A stretch of DNA of 64,000 bases, taken from Thelonectria olida. Taxonomy: Eukaryota; Ascomycota; Sordariomycetes; Hypocreales; Nectriaceae. The notes under the pieces were generated by a model that was not told where the DNA came from, did no database searches, and saw only the letters and a program-made list of their open reading frames with translations. The DNA lies in the NCBI GenBank assembly GCA_020736575.1, contig JAGPYM010000005.1, positions 1,550,001 to 1,614,000 on the forward strand, read 5' to 3'. Positions 33,357 to 44,391 of the stretch are shown one piece after another. A program made the translations under genes and the position numbers. Position 1 is the stretch's first letter; every line of letters starts with the position of its first letter.

Positions 33357-34028
33357 TCAAGCCATGTCTCCGTAGCGACGGACGGAATCGCGAGACGACT
33401 CGGGGACAGCCTGCTCAAAACGTCCCAGCTCCCTCAGCCACGCATTCATCCTCGACACCTTGTCCTCCTCCACACTGCGGTGCTCCAGCGCCTCCCACTC
33501 GTCCTCGCTCAGGCTCCACAGGGTCAAATGCTCCAAGATGGCCATGACGGCGGTGATGATGATGACGGCCAGCGGATTGCCCCAGTCGGACGACCAGGCG
33601 GCGTAGAAGATGAGCACAAAGGCGTCGACTGCATCGCTCAGCAGATTCACAGCCAACGCGCGGCTCACTTCCCTGCGCGCATGGTGGTCGCCCGCAAGCG
33701 CACCAGCAACATCGGCCGTGTGCAGCAGACCGGCGAGGAGGATGTCGCGCACGCCGATCAGGCTGGCGAGCATGCACGAGGAGCCATCCGAGGGCACGTC
33801 GAGGGCGTAGAGGCCGAAGCGCGGGTAGACGACGAGCGAGACGCCGCGGAGGAGGCGCACGAGGCAAAAGGTCGCGATGCAGAGGCGCTGGAGACGGTTG
33901 GCGAGCGATTCGCGGCGGGCTTGTTGCTGGGGGAGTTGCGGTGGCGAGGGGCGGGCTGAGGGCGTGGGGAGCGCGGTGGTGGCGGCGGTTGAGATGGGGA
34001 GGAGAGGAGTCGTTACTGTCGGGGCCAT
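33357..34028 (-). CDS. Small membrane protein, DUF4267-like
   Basis: This is a single exon of 223 residues. The N-terminal 35 residues are Pro/Ala/Thr-rich and probably disordered. Hydrophobic segments follow near residues 48-70 (LCIATFCLVRLLRGVSLVVYPRFGLY), 83-105 (CMLASLIGVRDILLAGLLHTAD), 122-142 and 150-168. The block SLIGVRDILLAGLL with a conserved Arg-Asp resembles the DUF4267 family of four-helix membrane proteins. The C-terminus is charged. Function unknown. It is convergent with the FMO gene. Confidence 0.7.
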   Translation of the reverse strand: MAPTVTTPLLPISTAATTALPTPSARPSPPQLPQQQARRESLANRLQRLCIATFCLVRLLRGVSLVVYPRFGLYALDVPSDGSSCMLASLIGVRDILLAGLLHTADVAGALAGDHHARREVSRALAVNLLSDAVDAFVLIFYAAWSSDWGNPLAVIIITAVMAILEHLTLWSLSEDEWEALEHRSVEEDKVSRMNAWLRELGRFEQAVPESSRDSVRRYGDMA

Positions 34029-36948
34029 GTGGAATTGTGTTTTTTCTTTTTCTTTTTTGTTGGCGAGAAGGGATGGGATAGAAACAGAGATAAAGAGGCA
34101 GGTTGATTATCGAGTTTTGCGGAAATCGCGGGGTACAAGTATGTAGGTGATTCAGTCGGCAGTTGATGGATCTGCAGACTGCAGGCGATGGATGACGATG
34201 ATGATTGAGGGCTGGCGACAATGACGAGTCGAATGGATGGAGAGCATTCGCCTCAAGAGGCCGTCGAGGGTTGCAAAAGAACAACAAACACAGCAAAAGA
34301 TGGACAAGAGAATCGGCGGCTGGGCATGGGAATTATAAACCAGCCATCCATTAGTTAATTGCTACGCACATAGGCTTGGCCCTCCTTTTTCTCGCACGAC
34401 TCAATCCTTTTTTTGCCCTCCCATGACCAGCCTCGTGCGAAGCAAAAATATTACACTGGAGAAGGGTTGCAAAAGAGCTCACGCGTTTCCCCACCGAGAG
34501 CTATCGCAGACCGGCCTTGGAAATGGGTGTCACAAACGGCCCAATCTTTGGAGGGGAGGATCCCTGCACAAGGCCATCTCGAAGCTGACGCTAACAAAAT
34601 AGAGGTGCGCAAGAAGGTGGGATGGAAGTGAGGGGTGGACGATAAGCTCCGGGGAGAGGATGCTCAAGTCGGTGAGAGGGGATCGCGAGAGAGATGGTGT
34701 ATTGATTTCTCGCCATGAAACATGAATGACATGGCGTCTTCCTTGCAGCAAATGTCGACGAATGCCAATTGTCCACCATGAGCATTGGTCCCCCCTCCCC
34801 TTTGATTCCCGTCGGGTCTGTCTGCACAGCATTGCCGCCGCATATGTACAAACACCACATTCAACCACTGAATCACCCTTGTCTCTCGCGATATACGATG
34901 GCGCACATACACACCCACATACCGGCCATGGTCAGCAGCGAACCGGTGGAGAGATAAGACCAGCCGCCTCTCTCGTCGCCAGCGTCTCTTCCCTTGGCTT
35001 AGACCATGACACCATCCCACGCACCACTGCAACCGTTCGACACCCTCTTATCCAAATCACCTCACACGGCTTCCTCTTTCAAAACCCCAACCCACAGAGT
35101 CCCACGGCTGCCAGGGTTTTCCTTCAAGGGTCCTGCGGGATGAAGCGATGAATGGTCCGTGATCACCTGTAGACCTGGAGCCCCTCCTCTTTCTAGCCCA
35201 GCATCACGCCGGTTCTGTTCATACGTAACCATCAGTTGAAGCCGTGGAATATTTTCAAGACCTGCACCCTCTCAGCCCCCGCTGTGGTTGTTGGCTCGGA
35301 GGCGAGAATGCGCATCCCTGTCTCACGATCTGCAACCGCTGCAACGCCCTCTTCGCCCTTTTCCGACAACGATCGACGGCACTGAAGACACAGCCACCCA
35401 AGTCAGCGGCAGCAGGATTCACTTCTCCAACCGAATGGCCCGGTTTAGTCCAGTCCTCGAGAAGACAGACGACACGGTGAAAAGGAGAGAGCCAGCTGCG
35501 CAAACTGCGGCAGCCACCGGTCAAAGCGGCCAAGATAACTCATCGTGCTTCCCCAGGCTAAGGGACCTGACACGCATAACGCCCTCTTGTCTCCATTCCC
35601 AACTGCAGCATGCCGCGGCATTCATTTCAAACACCTGACAGGCAAAGACACTTACTTTAAAGTGAACCAGTTGTACGAAACAAAATGCAAACGCCGTATT
35701 TCCCGCTTGCCGGATCCCGTCATCACAAGCTCTCAACGCTCAACACCAGCGCGCTGGGCCAGGTGCTGCATTCCATTCCATTCCACATTCTCCATGCTTC
35801 CCCGCTCCCTCATGAGCTTGTTCGTTCAAGGTTCGGTCAAGACGGCGCCAAGCTAGCCCCGCGCGCCAACTCAGCTTCGAAGAGCTAGGCTCGCTCTCAG
35901 CTTTCCATGAGGACTTCCCGTGCCTCGCCTCTGCGTGTCTTGCTGCACCCAGAAGGAATCAGAAAGCTGCTTTCCCATGTGGCTGTGCGGCGTAACATGT
36001 CACCGGAACCAATGTCCAGTCCGAGAACAGGAACGGGCCGCGGAGAGAGATGAAAGACACACGGCCGAGAGAGAGAGCCATACACGGAGTGGCAGTGAGT
36101 CTGTTCCCCATCGTGACAGGTTGACAGCTGCCACGGCCCGGCTTTGTGTAGTTAAGGCTGTCTTGACGTGCCCGCAGTCTCACCAACGTGAACTTCTCAT
36201 GGCTGTCACCTCCCGTTTCCCATGTCAAGTTGAACTCATCGAAAAGGGTGTCCCTTTCCAAATCCGTGTCCTTAGGACCAAGGTCGACAAGAATCCTTCA
36301 GGCCGTTCCCTTGACCCAGTGGCTTCGGCCGGTTCAGCGTGGTAGTTTGGTAGGCTATTTGATCGCCGAGTTCTAGACTCCCAGACTCTCCCCCTTCACC
36401 GTCGTCAGGCCTAAGGTTCACCTTGGCTTTCTAGCTTCGTGCTGCCAATTCTCCCAAGCATTCGTTTGTGGATTGGAAATGGAGAAGGGTTGAGAAAGGA
36501 AATGATTCCCCGGTCGATGGAACCGTCTCACAATGCTTCATCTTGCTTGGCATTCGACCATTCGTTGAACTACTAATTCTCACATTCGTCACGCTCCTTC
36601 GCTGAATGACAACATCACCACCCCTTGCTCGTTATTACACGTCACATTCTCAACTCGAAGCTGTCTCACTTCTCCGCTCCTCAACTCTTTCAGCTCCGCT
36701 TCCACGCAACGCGCCAGACCCTTCTCCCAGCGCCGCGCCTCAATTCTGCGCCCCGCTGACTCGACGATTGACTGGTTGTCCTTTTTAATTGACCTGAAGC
36801 CCTCTTGTTGCCGCTCTTGTGGAGGGCTTGGCCCGTCTCTGACATTCCTCCCCGGGCGTCGAATCTCAAGAATACGATAATTGCCATTATAGAGCGAATA
36901 TCCTAACTAGAAGTTGTTTGAAGGACGCGAAAGGGATCAACCAGAGTC
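34029..36948. other. Long gene-free region upstream of the LaeA-like gene
   Basis: In 2.9 kb I find no frame with family character; the open frames present are short and mutually overlapping. The last 350 bp are rich in C/T (for example 36600-36740), like a fungal 5' leader. This stretch is the upstream region of both the leftward membrane protein gene and the rightward methyltransferase gene. Confidence 0.5.
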
Positions 36949-38508
36949 ATGGGCACGTCAGACGGATCAGATGGAAAACGAACCCCGCGGAAGGTGAGCC
37001 CCAAGGGCAGTCCTCGTCGTGACAAGGACAAGGACAAGGCGGAAAGTGAAGGTAAGAATGGAAGCCAAAGATCATTGAACGGAGTAAAAGGTGGAAAAAG
37101 ACAACACAATGTCGAAAAAACGACACCTGAAGGGTAATACCGACTAACACGCCATAAAAGACCAGGCACCACCCAGTAACGACACCCAGCAAGCAAACAC
37201 CGACAAGCAAACTCCCACTGACACCCCAAACCAAGGCATCCTCTACGGCGACGCCCACATCGAAGCCGGCGGCAGCGACGAAGAGGGCGAGTTCTCGGCA
37301 AGCGAGTTCGACGCCGAATCCGTCAGCGACGGCCGCGGCGACTCGACATCACTCAGCTCGAGCATCTTCGAGCACAGCTACCAGAACGGCCGTCGCTACC
37401 ACCGCTACCGCCACGGCCGCTATCCCCTGCCCAACGACGAGACGGAGCAGAACAGAGAGGACATGCTGCATGCCATGATGCTCGAGGCGACGGACGGGAG
37501 GTTGTTCTATGCGCCGATTGGGGAGTATCCGCAGAAGATTGTCGATTTGGGCACGGGGACGGGGTTGTGGGCTCTCGAGAGTGAGTATTCTAGCCTCAGT
37601 GGTTTCTCGATAGAGGGGGAAGAAGAGAAGTTTTTGAAGAATTGTCGTTGGAGCTGACTCTTGGGCAGTGGGAGACAAATATCCGAGTGCAGAGGTGATG
37701 GGGTTGGACCTCAGCCCGATCCAGCCCGTCTGGGTGCCTCCAAACGTCAAGTAGGTCAGCTCGCGACCGAATCGAAGACGGACGGCACTAACTGGGCGAC
37801 AGGTTCCTCGTCGACGACGTAGAAGACGAGTGGCTCAACGGAGACGACTTCGACTTCGTCCACCTCCGCAACATGATTCCCATTCTCAAATCGCCCGTCG
37901 CCCTGCTTAAGCAAGCATACGCGTGCGCCGCCTCTCTTCCGTTGTTTTCCAAACTTGGACTGACAAACACATGTTCAGCCATATGAAGCCCGGCGCCTGG
38001 GTCGAGCTCCAAGACGTCGACGGCCAATGCCACTCAGACGACAACAGCATGCCCGACGACTGGCCCATCAAACGCTTCACCGAGTTTCTAATTCAGGCCT
38101 TTGCGCAGTTTGGCACAAACGCCCATGCCGCCGTCTTCGGGGCCCAGTACCTCGCCGAGGCGGGCTTCGTCAATATCAAGCACAATTACATCAAGTTGCC
38201 GTACGGCACATGGCCTCGCGACAAGTCAGTTCCGCCCCTGAGTTCCTCCCCTGTCTGATGTAAAAGCATCCATAGTTCTGACACGAGTACGACACAGGAT
38301 CATGAGGCTGGTGGGGATGTACTACCGGACCGCCTGCGAAGAGTTCTTCCCGGCCGTCGGCGCCGTGCATTTCCCCAAGATGGGCTGGGACAAGACCGAG
38401 ATGGAAGTCTTCTTTGCGCAGTGTCGCCAGAGCATGCGCGACCCCAAGGTCCATGCGTATGGAAAGATGCATTTCTGGAGTGGACAGAAGCCTCTCGATT
38501 CGGAATGA
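36949..38508 (+). CDS. LaeA-like SAM-dependent methyltransferase
   Basis: Six exons (36949-37051, 37161-37580, 37669-37750, 37803-37922, 37979-38224, 38298-38508) join in phase to 393 residues. The first 110 residues are charged and low-complexity. The fold then begins [39 protein letters not shown]-binding motif I is [20 protein letters not shown]; motif II-like [16 protein letters not shown] and the acidic [10 protein letters not shown] follow. [15 protein letters not shown] is the post-I block typical of this fungal family. Aspergillus LaeA regulates secondary metabolism from the nucleus, but the family is large, so the same role here is not assured. The methyl acceptor is unknown. Confidence 0.87.
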
Positions 38509-38803
38509 GGGCGTGAACAAGCCACACGTGTGGCTGCATGATAATGAGGTCGTGTTACTTGTGTGTTGCATTTGTTAATTACCGCTCTACTCGTTATACA
38601 AGGCGAGCGGAATCTTGGGCCGGTTAGGTTTCGGAGTTGTTGAGCGTTGTCAATGTATTATCTTAGATGAAGCACACGGCCATCATGAGGATATCGCATT
38701 CACGAATTGGTCGAATCAATCAAGATACAATTTTGTACGCCGTCTAGTCCCTTTTTATTACCACGACCCGCCTGAAACACCGTCAATTTTTGTATCATCA
38801 CCA

Positions 38804-40858
38804 TCACCTCCGTCCCTTCTTGGCCTTCTTGCTCCGTGGCTCTGCCTCGTCATTTCCTGCTCTCCTCTTCTTACGACCCTCCTCCAATAGCTTCTTCATA
38901 CCCTCTGTGCCCTTGAACTTGGGGTTGGACGGATCAATGGCATACTCGTGGCTGTCAAACACGGCCTTGAAACGATCATCCCCAACGTCCATGCTGAAGT
39001 CCTCCTGCAGACCGCCCCGCGACTGCTTGGCCTCGGCGCGCTTCTTGGCCTTGCCCTTCTTGGCCTTAACCTTTTCGGCGCGGATAATCTCGTTCATATC
39101 GAAGTGATCGAGGTGGTCGGCCTGGTTGTCGTTGGCATCTTCGGCCATGACCTTCTCCAGCTTAGCTTTGTCGGCCTTGGACTCGGATTCTTGAGCCTCG
39201 CGGGCCTCGCGCTTCTTGCGACGCTCCTCCTTGCGAATCGACGTCTTGGAAGCGGGCGCAGAGTCATCCGCAGTAGTAAAGAAGGGGTCGTTGAAGCCAA
39301 GATCATCATCTGCATCAGCAGCGGGAGCCTCCTCAACCTCCTCATCGTCAGAGTCGATGCCTTCTCGCTTAGCCTTGGACTTTTGGCGCTTCTTTTCCTT
39401 CCGCTCGCGCTCCTTGCGCTTATACTTTTCAATCGTCGTCTCCTCTTGCTCGTCCTTCGTCTTCGTTGCCCCCTCGGTCAAAGCAGGAGTGAATGTGATT
39501 TGCATATCGCCGACAGGTCCATCCTTGGAAGCCTTTGCGGCGGGTTCGTCTCCCAGCCCGAGAGCTGCTCGCATCTTCTGCCGAGCTAGCTCCTTTTTCG
39601 ACAGCTTGGGCGCATCCTCTCCATCCTCTCCATCTTGATCATCATCTTCCTCGCCCGAGTCGTCGCTATCGCTAGCAAGATATGCTTTCAGATCGTTCTC
39701 TTCGATCTGGGTGCGGCTTCCACTGAATGCGCGGTTGATAGACTCTTTGCGAGACACCTCATCAGGGTTCATGTCCCAAGTGAGCTTGACCTTGGAGCTC
39801 TGAAGGGCGTTTGTTACAAACTCAACTGGCTTGTATGAGCCTGGGATCTCTTTGCACTCGTCGCGAGGCTCGTCGTCGAAAGTAACGTCATCGGGGACGA
39901 ACCGCAAGTCAATAAAGTTGGAGGAAGACTGGTATTCCCGTCCATCAGTAGCGTCGTAAATCTTTTTCGCCAGTTCAGGACTCGAGCAAACCATCACGGC
40001 GTAGTAGTATCGAAGACGGTCGAGCTGATACGATCGTAAGGCGTCGCTGTCGAAGTCTTGGTCGTCGCCCTCTTGAAGCAGTTCCTTTTTGATCTTCTCG
40101 TCTTCTTCATCGCTGTCTGAATCTTCCGAGTCGTCGTCCGAGTCGTCGCTCCTCGCCGCCTTCTTGAAGAGTTCCTTGGGAGGTCCCTCCAGCTCCTCTT
40201 GCTGCATGCGCTCCTTTCCAAATTCGCTAGGATAAATAGAAATTTTCTCGACCTTGCCGGTGTCTTCCTCTATAAAGCTTGAGAACAGAGCCATCAAATC
40301 AGTTGACTTGACGTGATCCCAGTCGAGGTTAACAATTGCAATACGATTGGTAACCTCGCCATCCTCGACATCAGCCTGCTCATCCTGCAACCTCTGCATG
40401 TCGCCCTCGGCTTCAACCTCGACGCCTCCATTGTCCTGATCGGAGTCCGAGTCCGAGTCGGATTCAGACTCTGAAGAAGAGAAACCGCCACCTCGAGCAG
40501 GATCGAGCTTGGCGTGGGCAGCGCGAAGTTCCCGTTGCACAGTCTCATCATCGTCCACCTCAATTCCCTCCTCTTCATCCTCCTGATCCTCGTCCTCATC
40601 CTCGTCGCCTTCTTCTCGGTACAACCTTTGCAGGGCCTTTTTCTTGTTATCCGACTTCAATTTTCGTCCGTAGCGGTCGACTTTGGCTGTGGCGGTAAAG
40701 TCTTCATCCTTGAGCATGTGAGCGAAACGCTTGTCGATTGTGGTCTTGGCCTGCTTCTTTGAGGGCAATCGATATCGAGGGTCCGTCTCGAAGCTGGCGA
40801 ATCGCGCATCGGAGATGCGACTTGAGGACGAGCCTCCCTTCTTCTTTGCGCCCTTCAT
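38804..40858 (-). CDS. ESF1: ESF1-type pre-rRNA processing factor
   Basis: This is a single exon of 684 residues. The start MKGAKKKGG...DARFASFETDPRYRLPSKKQ and the block AIVNLDWDHVKSTDLMALF match the conserved N-terminal half of Esf1. YYYAVMVCSSPELAKKIYDATDGREYQSSSNFIDLRFVPDD is its RRM-like part. Acidic low-complexity tracts separate the conserved parts. The C-terminal NUC153 motif is seen in DDRFKAVFDSHEYAIDPSNPKF, followed by a basic tail likely to act as nucleolar signal. Esf1 is needed for early 18S rRNA processing in the small-subunit processome. It is convergent with the methyltransferase gene, about 300 bp apart. An upstream in-frame ATG would add 46 unconserved residues, so it is not used. 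Confidence 0.95.
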   Translation of the reverse strand: MKGAKKKGGSSSSRISDARFASFETDPRYRLPSKKQAKTTIDKRFAHMLKDEDFTATAKVDRYGRKLKSDNKKKALQRLYREEGDEDEDEDQEDEEEGIEVDDDETVQRELRAAHAKLDPARGGGFSSSESESDSDSDSDQDNGGVEVEAEGDMQRLQDEQADVEDGEVTNRIAIVNLDWDHVKSTDLMALFSSFIEEDTGKVEKISIYPSEFGKERMQQEELEGPPKELFKKAARSDDSDDDSEDSDSDEEDEKIKKELLQEGDDQDFDSDALRSYQLDRLRYYYAVMVCSSPELAKKIYDATDGREYQSSSNFIDLRFVPDDVTFDDEPRDECKEIPGSYKPVEFVTNALQSSKVKLTWDMNPDEVSRKESINRAFSGSRTQIEENDLKAYLASDSDDSGEEDDDQDGEDGEDAPKLSKKELARQKMRAALGLGDEPAAKASKDGPVGDMQITFTPALTEGATKTKDEQEETTIEKYKRKERERKEKKRQKSKAKREGIDSDDEEVEEAPAADADDDLGFNDPFFTTADDSAPASKTSIRKEERRKKREAREAQESESKADKAKLEKVMAEDANDNQADHLDHFDMNEIIRAEKVKAKKGKAKKRAEAKQSRGGLQEDFSMDVGDDRFKAVFDSHEYAIDPSNPKFKGTEGMKKLLEEGRKKRRAGNDEAEPRSKKAKKGRR

Positions 40859-41173
40859 TTTTGCTGTGATATAATGTGATGATGAGATTTGCGACAGTGC
40901 GATCTGATGGATCATGGAGGGGCAGAAAGCATTTTTTTGGCGGTGAACCTTTTCTGCCGAAGGCGGTGAATCGCGTCCGTTCCAGGGTACTAGCACTGCT
41001 TGGGAACAGGGCGCATCATCTCTTAGAAGCTTCCATTCAATTGACGACAGTATGGCAGGAAATTGGTTATGCGCAGGTCAGTCTTCGATTATCATTGGAA
41101 GCTATATCAACTCCTTGATTCCGAATCGCCTCGCTAATCGCCATCTTCAACATTCATGGCCGTTACCTTTCGG
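40859..41173. other. Intergenic / ESF1 promoter
   Basis: This lies between the ESF1 start and the 3' end of the next leftward gene. No gene seen. Confidence 0.55.
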
Positions 41174-42074
41174 TTAGTTTTCAATCTTTGAAGGGCTCCC
41201 CAGGATAATGTCTTCTGAAATATCCCGACTCGGTCCTGGAGTCGCAGTCTGCCTTTCCGGCTGCCCTGAAGTCTGCCTTGATGCCCCTGCATTGCCTCGT
41301 TGTGCCGGGGACCGACGGGCTGAGGTGACATATGAAGACTCCATCTCTGAGTCTCTGATTCGAGTCGCAGTTGAAGTCACACATTCGGCCTTGATACTGC
41401 TGTACGCACGATCCATTGCGACCATTATAAGAATAACGACCAAATGAACGCCACTACAACACCAATCAGCACGTGAGAAGGATTATCTTAGTGCGCCGCC
41501 TCACCTGTAAGCGATAGCTCCAAACCACGTCCCAGTCACCATAAGGCAACCGACCCGCTTGATCTTTTTATCAGGCCGAATACACGTGTGCGTCTCATGG
41601 CCCAGCAAGGGCACGTAGCGAGACTGGCATGCGGCGACTGTGATCCAAGCCGCCGTGAAAACAGCATAGCACGGCAACCACAGCCGACGCAGAGTTTTTC
41701 TCAGAGACCTTATCTGACCCATCTGTGTTCTCTTCAGGCTGTACGCGCCGGAATCGAGCAGACGCATGGCAAATGTTCCGTGCAGACTAATCCCGAAGAT
41801 GGGCTGCATAGCATGTTAAATGAAGCATCCACATCAGGAAAGTAAACACAGGACGTACTAGAGTTATTATCATGGCCTGAACTGCCTTGAAGTGGCTATC
41901 TGGATCTGGCGTCGCCGCTTCGATGGCGTAGAAGGACATGGTCCAGACGCCAATGTCAAGAATGACGGCGAATAGAAGTATCCAAAGCAGGGTCGGACAC
42001 AGGTATCGCACCCGAATTGAGGGGTTGACGATGGCCTCCCTCCTATGTGTATAAGTGAGCGGCATTGTGTGCAA
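41174..42074 (-). CDS. Uncharacterised multi-pass membrane protein
   Basis: Exons 42074-41859, 41803-41505 and 41453-41174 encode 264 residues (261 from the second ATG). The introns are 55 and 51 nt with GTACGT and GTGAGG donors. Hydrophobic segments are TLLWILLFAVILDIGVWTM, MIITLPIFGISLHGTFAM (spanning the first junction), LPCYAVFTAAWITVAA, VGCLMVTGTWFGAIAY and VHLVVILIMVAM, giving about five helices. A polar, Ser/Arg/Gln-rich C-terminal tail of about 75 residues follows. I do not recognise the family. That all three exons keep one hydrophobic pattern across in-phase junctions supports a real gene. Confidence 0.62.
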
Positions 42075-43371
42075 ATCCCACTTGCTTCAAGTTAACTCTT
42101 GGCCGTTCTTACACTCTTGTCAATGGGAGCACCGTCGTACAAATACCATTTCCGCCAACAAGGGATTCGCAAAGAGCCTCGTCTAGCTAGCCCGCCGATT
42201 TGACACTTGACACTTCCATGCTGGTGTAAGACTAGAGCAGAAGCTGATTTGCCCAAATCGGCGGCATGGAGGGTTGCTAACGATGCGTCATGGCTAGCTA
42301 GTCAAGGCGCATTCAAGTCTTTTAGCCGGCGTCTGAGCCTCGCCTCATACCCGGTTTCAGCTTTATCAAGACACAATTGTGCACAAATAAGCCTGGGCAA
42401 ACTGCTGAATCATGAATGAGGAAGAGACTCATCCTTCATGAGTTGGCTATTGTGCTAAAGAAGATTCGATAAGGGAAGCCTTGTTAACGATCCGAGACCA
42501 AGCTGGCAGCCACACTGCGACAACGCCCGCTAAGACGCCTCAAGATAGAACTAATCTTGATTGGGCTCGAGGCATGGCCGTTCACCCCTTAGAGCACGAA
42601 TCCGCACAAGAAAAGACTAGGTCCTGAGCTTCACTGGGACCGAGGACCTCACAGTCGAACAGAGCACACCTCGAATACCACTGGCAGTCTTCTTGCTTTA
42701 CTTCCCCCACCTCCTGCGGGAATTACTCTGTATTGACAACTCAGCGTGAGACCAGCCTTTCAGCGTAGCCATCCGCCAAGCGTTCTCTTTTGGGGACCAA
42801 GCGTGCTCTTGCCTGTCGCCCATGTTTGCCTCATCGAGTTTGTGATGTCTAGCGTTAACAACCTCGGTAGCTATTGGTTTTGGTTGCTGAATCCCCTTGC
42901 ACGCTCAGCTCCGGCTCACGTCAGACCAGGTACTAACGAATTGCAGCCCGCATAGATACAGAAGATGCAACTCACTCAAACAAGCCACTAGATATGTGCT
43001 CAGCCCTGGTGACACCCTCCGCGTGACTGAGTTCTACATGATGTGTACGAGGTGCGTCGCCAACTGTGACTCCTCAGCCGGTCGTGGCCGTGGCTCATTC
43101 GCTCCATGCAGTGTGCCGCTGTCCTATCTCTCGAGCGAGAAGATAAATGGTACAGCCTGCATACCGATGAGGCTCTGCAAATGCGTGAAACGCGCTATTT
43201 CAGAACAATTTCATTCTCGTAGCCCTTTTTTCAACCTTGCCGGCCAATGCATGATGCTTTAAAGAGTATTTAGGGTGGCAACCCTTTTCCATCCTCACTG
43301 TGCAGTTCTGTTCACTCAAGTCATGACTGGGAGGGCTCGATAAACAGGCGACCAATTGCGACTCGGAAAAC
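42075..43371. other. Intergenic, no gene seen
   Basis: This is a 1.3-kb divergent upstream region between the leftward membrane protein gene and the rightward metalloprotease gene. No frame with family character was found. Confidence 0.5.
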
Positions 43372-44391
43372 ATGTCTTCTTCTTCATCTTCATCTTCATC
43401 TGGAGCGCGTGCAGTTGGGTCCAACGACAAATTATGGCTTCCCAACAAGCACCGTCTGAAAGTTCGATTCCTCAACGGCGAGTCATGGGAGAAAGAGATG
43501 GTCGAACACATCGTCCGGAAGCATTACCACGCAGTTTCTATGCGCATCAGGTTCGAGTTCCTCAGCAACGAGGCTCCTGGTCCTTCCGACATTCGCATCA
43601 CCTTTACAACCTGGTCAAAGTCATATGTTGGCCGGGACGCTGAGTCCCACCCCCGGAAAACAACCATGTGGCTCAACATGCACCCCGGGGACCACTTAAG
43701 CAAGTCAGAGAGGCAAGAGAAGAGGCAGGCCGACATTTTGCATGAGTTCGGGCATGCTTTGGGCATGCAGCATGAGCATCAGCATCCGAATTGCAACGCC
43801 GTCTGGGACTACCGAGTCTTGCAACATCGGACCGGATGGGGTTCCTCAACAGTGCATGGTAACTACGACAAACTCGAGAATGGGAGGCTCAGAGTTGGCC
43901 CCTATGACCCTGATTCGATCATGCATTATCGAATTTTTAAGGGAGATACTCAGAACGGAATCACACAGCTAAAACACAACATTGTACTTTCAGAGGGCGA
44001 CAAGAAGTTTCTCAAGGCGATATATCCGCCCGAGAAGACTTCAAATCGGACGTCATCCAAGAAGCCCACAAAGAAGCCAGAGGATCGAATAGTTCCCAGA
44101 CCGGTGAGAAAGTCAAAGATCCAAACAACTGGGGGTTTCGATCCGTCCATCGTCAGATGGGTTCATGGCTCGGGTAACACCGTTGTTGAGGGAGGTGGGT
44201 GTGTGCAGGTCACGGGCAGTGGTCAGGTAGTCGTCAATGGAGACAGCGGCGTGGTACTGAATGGGTCCGGCGACGTGTGGGTGAACGGAAGTGGCCATGC
44301 CGTTGTTAATGGCTCTGGCAGTGTGTCCTTCCGCGGCAAGGGAACTGGACAGGTTAATGGCTCAGGTTCTATTCAGTCTTATGTCGGCTAG
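43372..44391 (+). CDS. Astacin-like zinc metalloprotease with octapeptide-repeat tail
   Basis: This is a single exon of 339 residues with no signal peptide. A run of ten Ser opens the protein. The catalytic domain (about residues 18-225) has the metzincin zinc motif HEFGHALGMQHEH, with H124, E125, H128 and H134. The Met-turn SIMHY follows, with M184 and Y186 as in astacins (family M12A). A short basic linker (TSNRTSSKKPTKKPEDR) leads to residues 264-339, which are tandem imperfect octapeptides of the form x-V-x-V-N-G-S-G (for example QVVVNGDSG, DVWVNGSG, HAVVNGSG, TGQVNGSG). That tail should form regular beta structure (inference). The protease is probably active, but its target and location are unknown. 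Confidence 0.82.
   Translation: MSSSSSSSSSGARAVGSNDKLWLPNKHRLKVRFLNGESWEKEMVEHIVRKHYHAVSMRIRFEFLSNEAPGPSDIRITFTTWSKSYVGRDAESHPRKTTMWLNMHPGDHLSKSERQEKRQADILHEFGHALGMQHEHQHPNCNAVWDYRVLQHRTGWGSSTVHGNYDKLENGRLRVGPYDPDSIMHYRIFKGDTQNGITQLKHNIVLSEGDKKFLKAIYPPEKTSNRTSSKKPTKKPEDRIVPRPVRKSKIQTTGGFDPSIVRWVHGSGNTVVEGGGCVQVTGSGQVVVNGDSGVVLNGSGDVWVNGSGHAVVNGSGSVSFRGKGTGQVNGSGSIQSYVG
44161..44388 (+). repeat. Repeats coding for the octapeptide V-x-V-N-G-S-G tail
   Basis: About eight to nine imperfect 24-nt units encode the glycine-rich tail of the metalloprotease. Codons differ between units while the peptide pattern is kept, suggesting selection on the protein rather than very recent duplication. Confidence 0.65.

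Noticed and set aside
33415..34296. 293-codon open frame on the minus strand
   Set aside because: It overlaps the DUF4267-like membrane protein in another frame and has a Pro/Arg/His-rich random composition.
34664..36376. Several open frames of 60-140 codons upstream of the LaeA-like gene
   Set aside because: They overlap each other on both strands and look like low-complexity leader or promoter sequence rather than protein.
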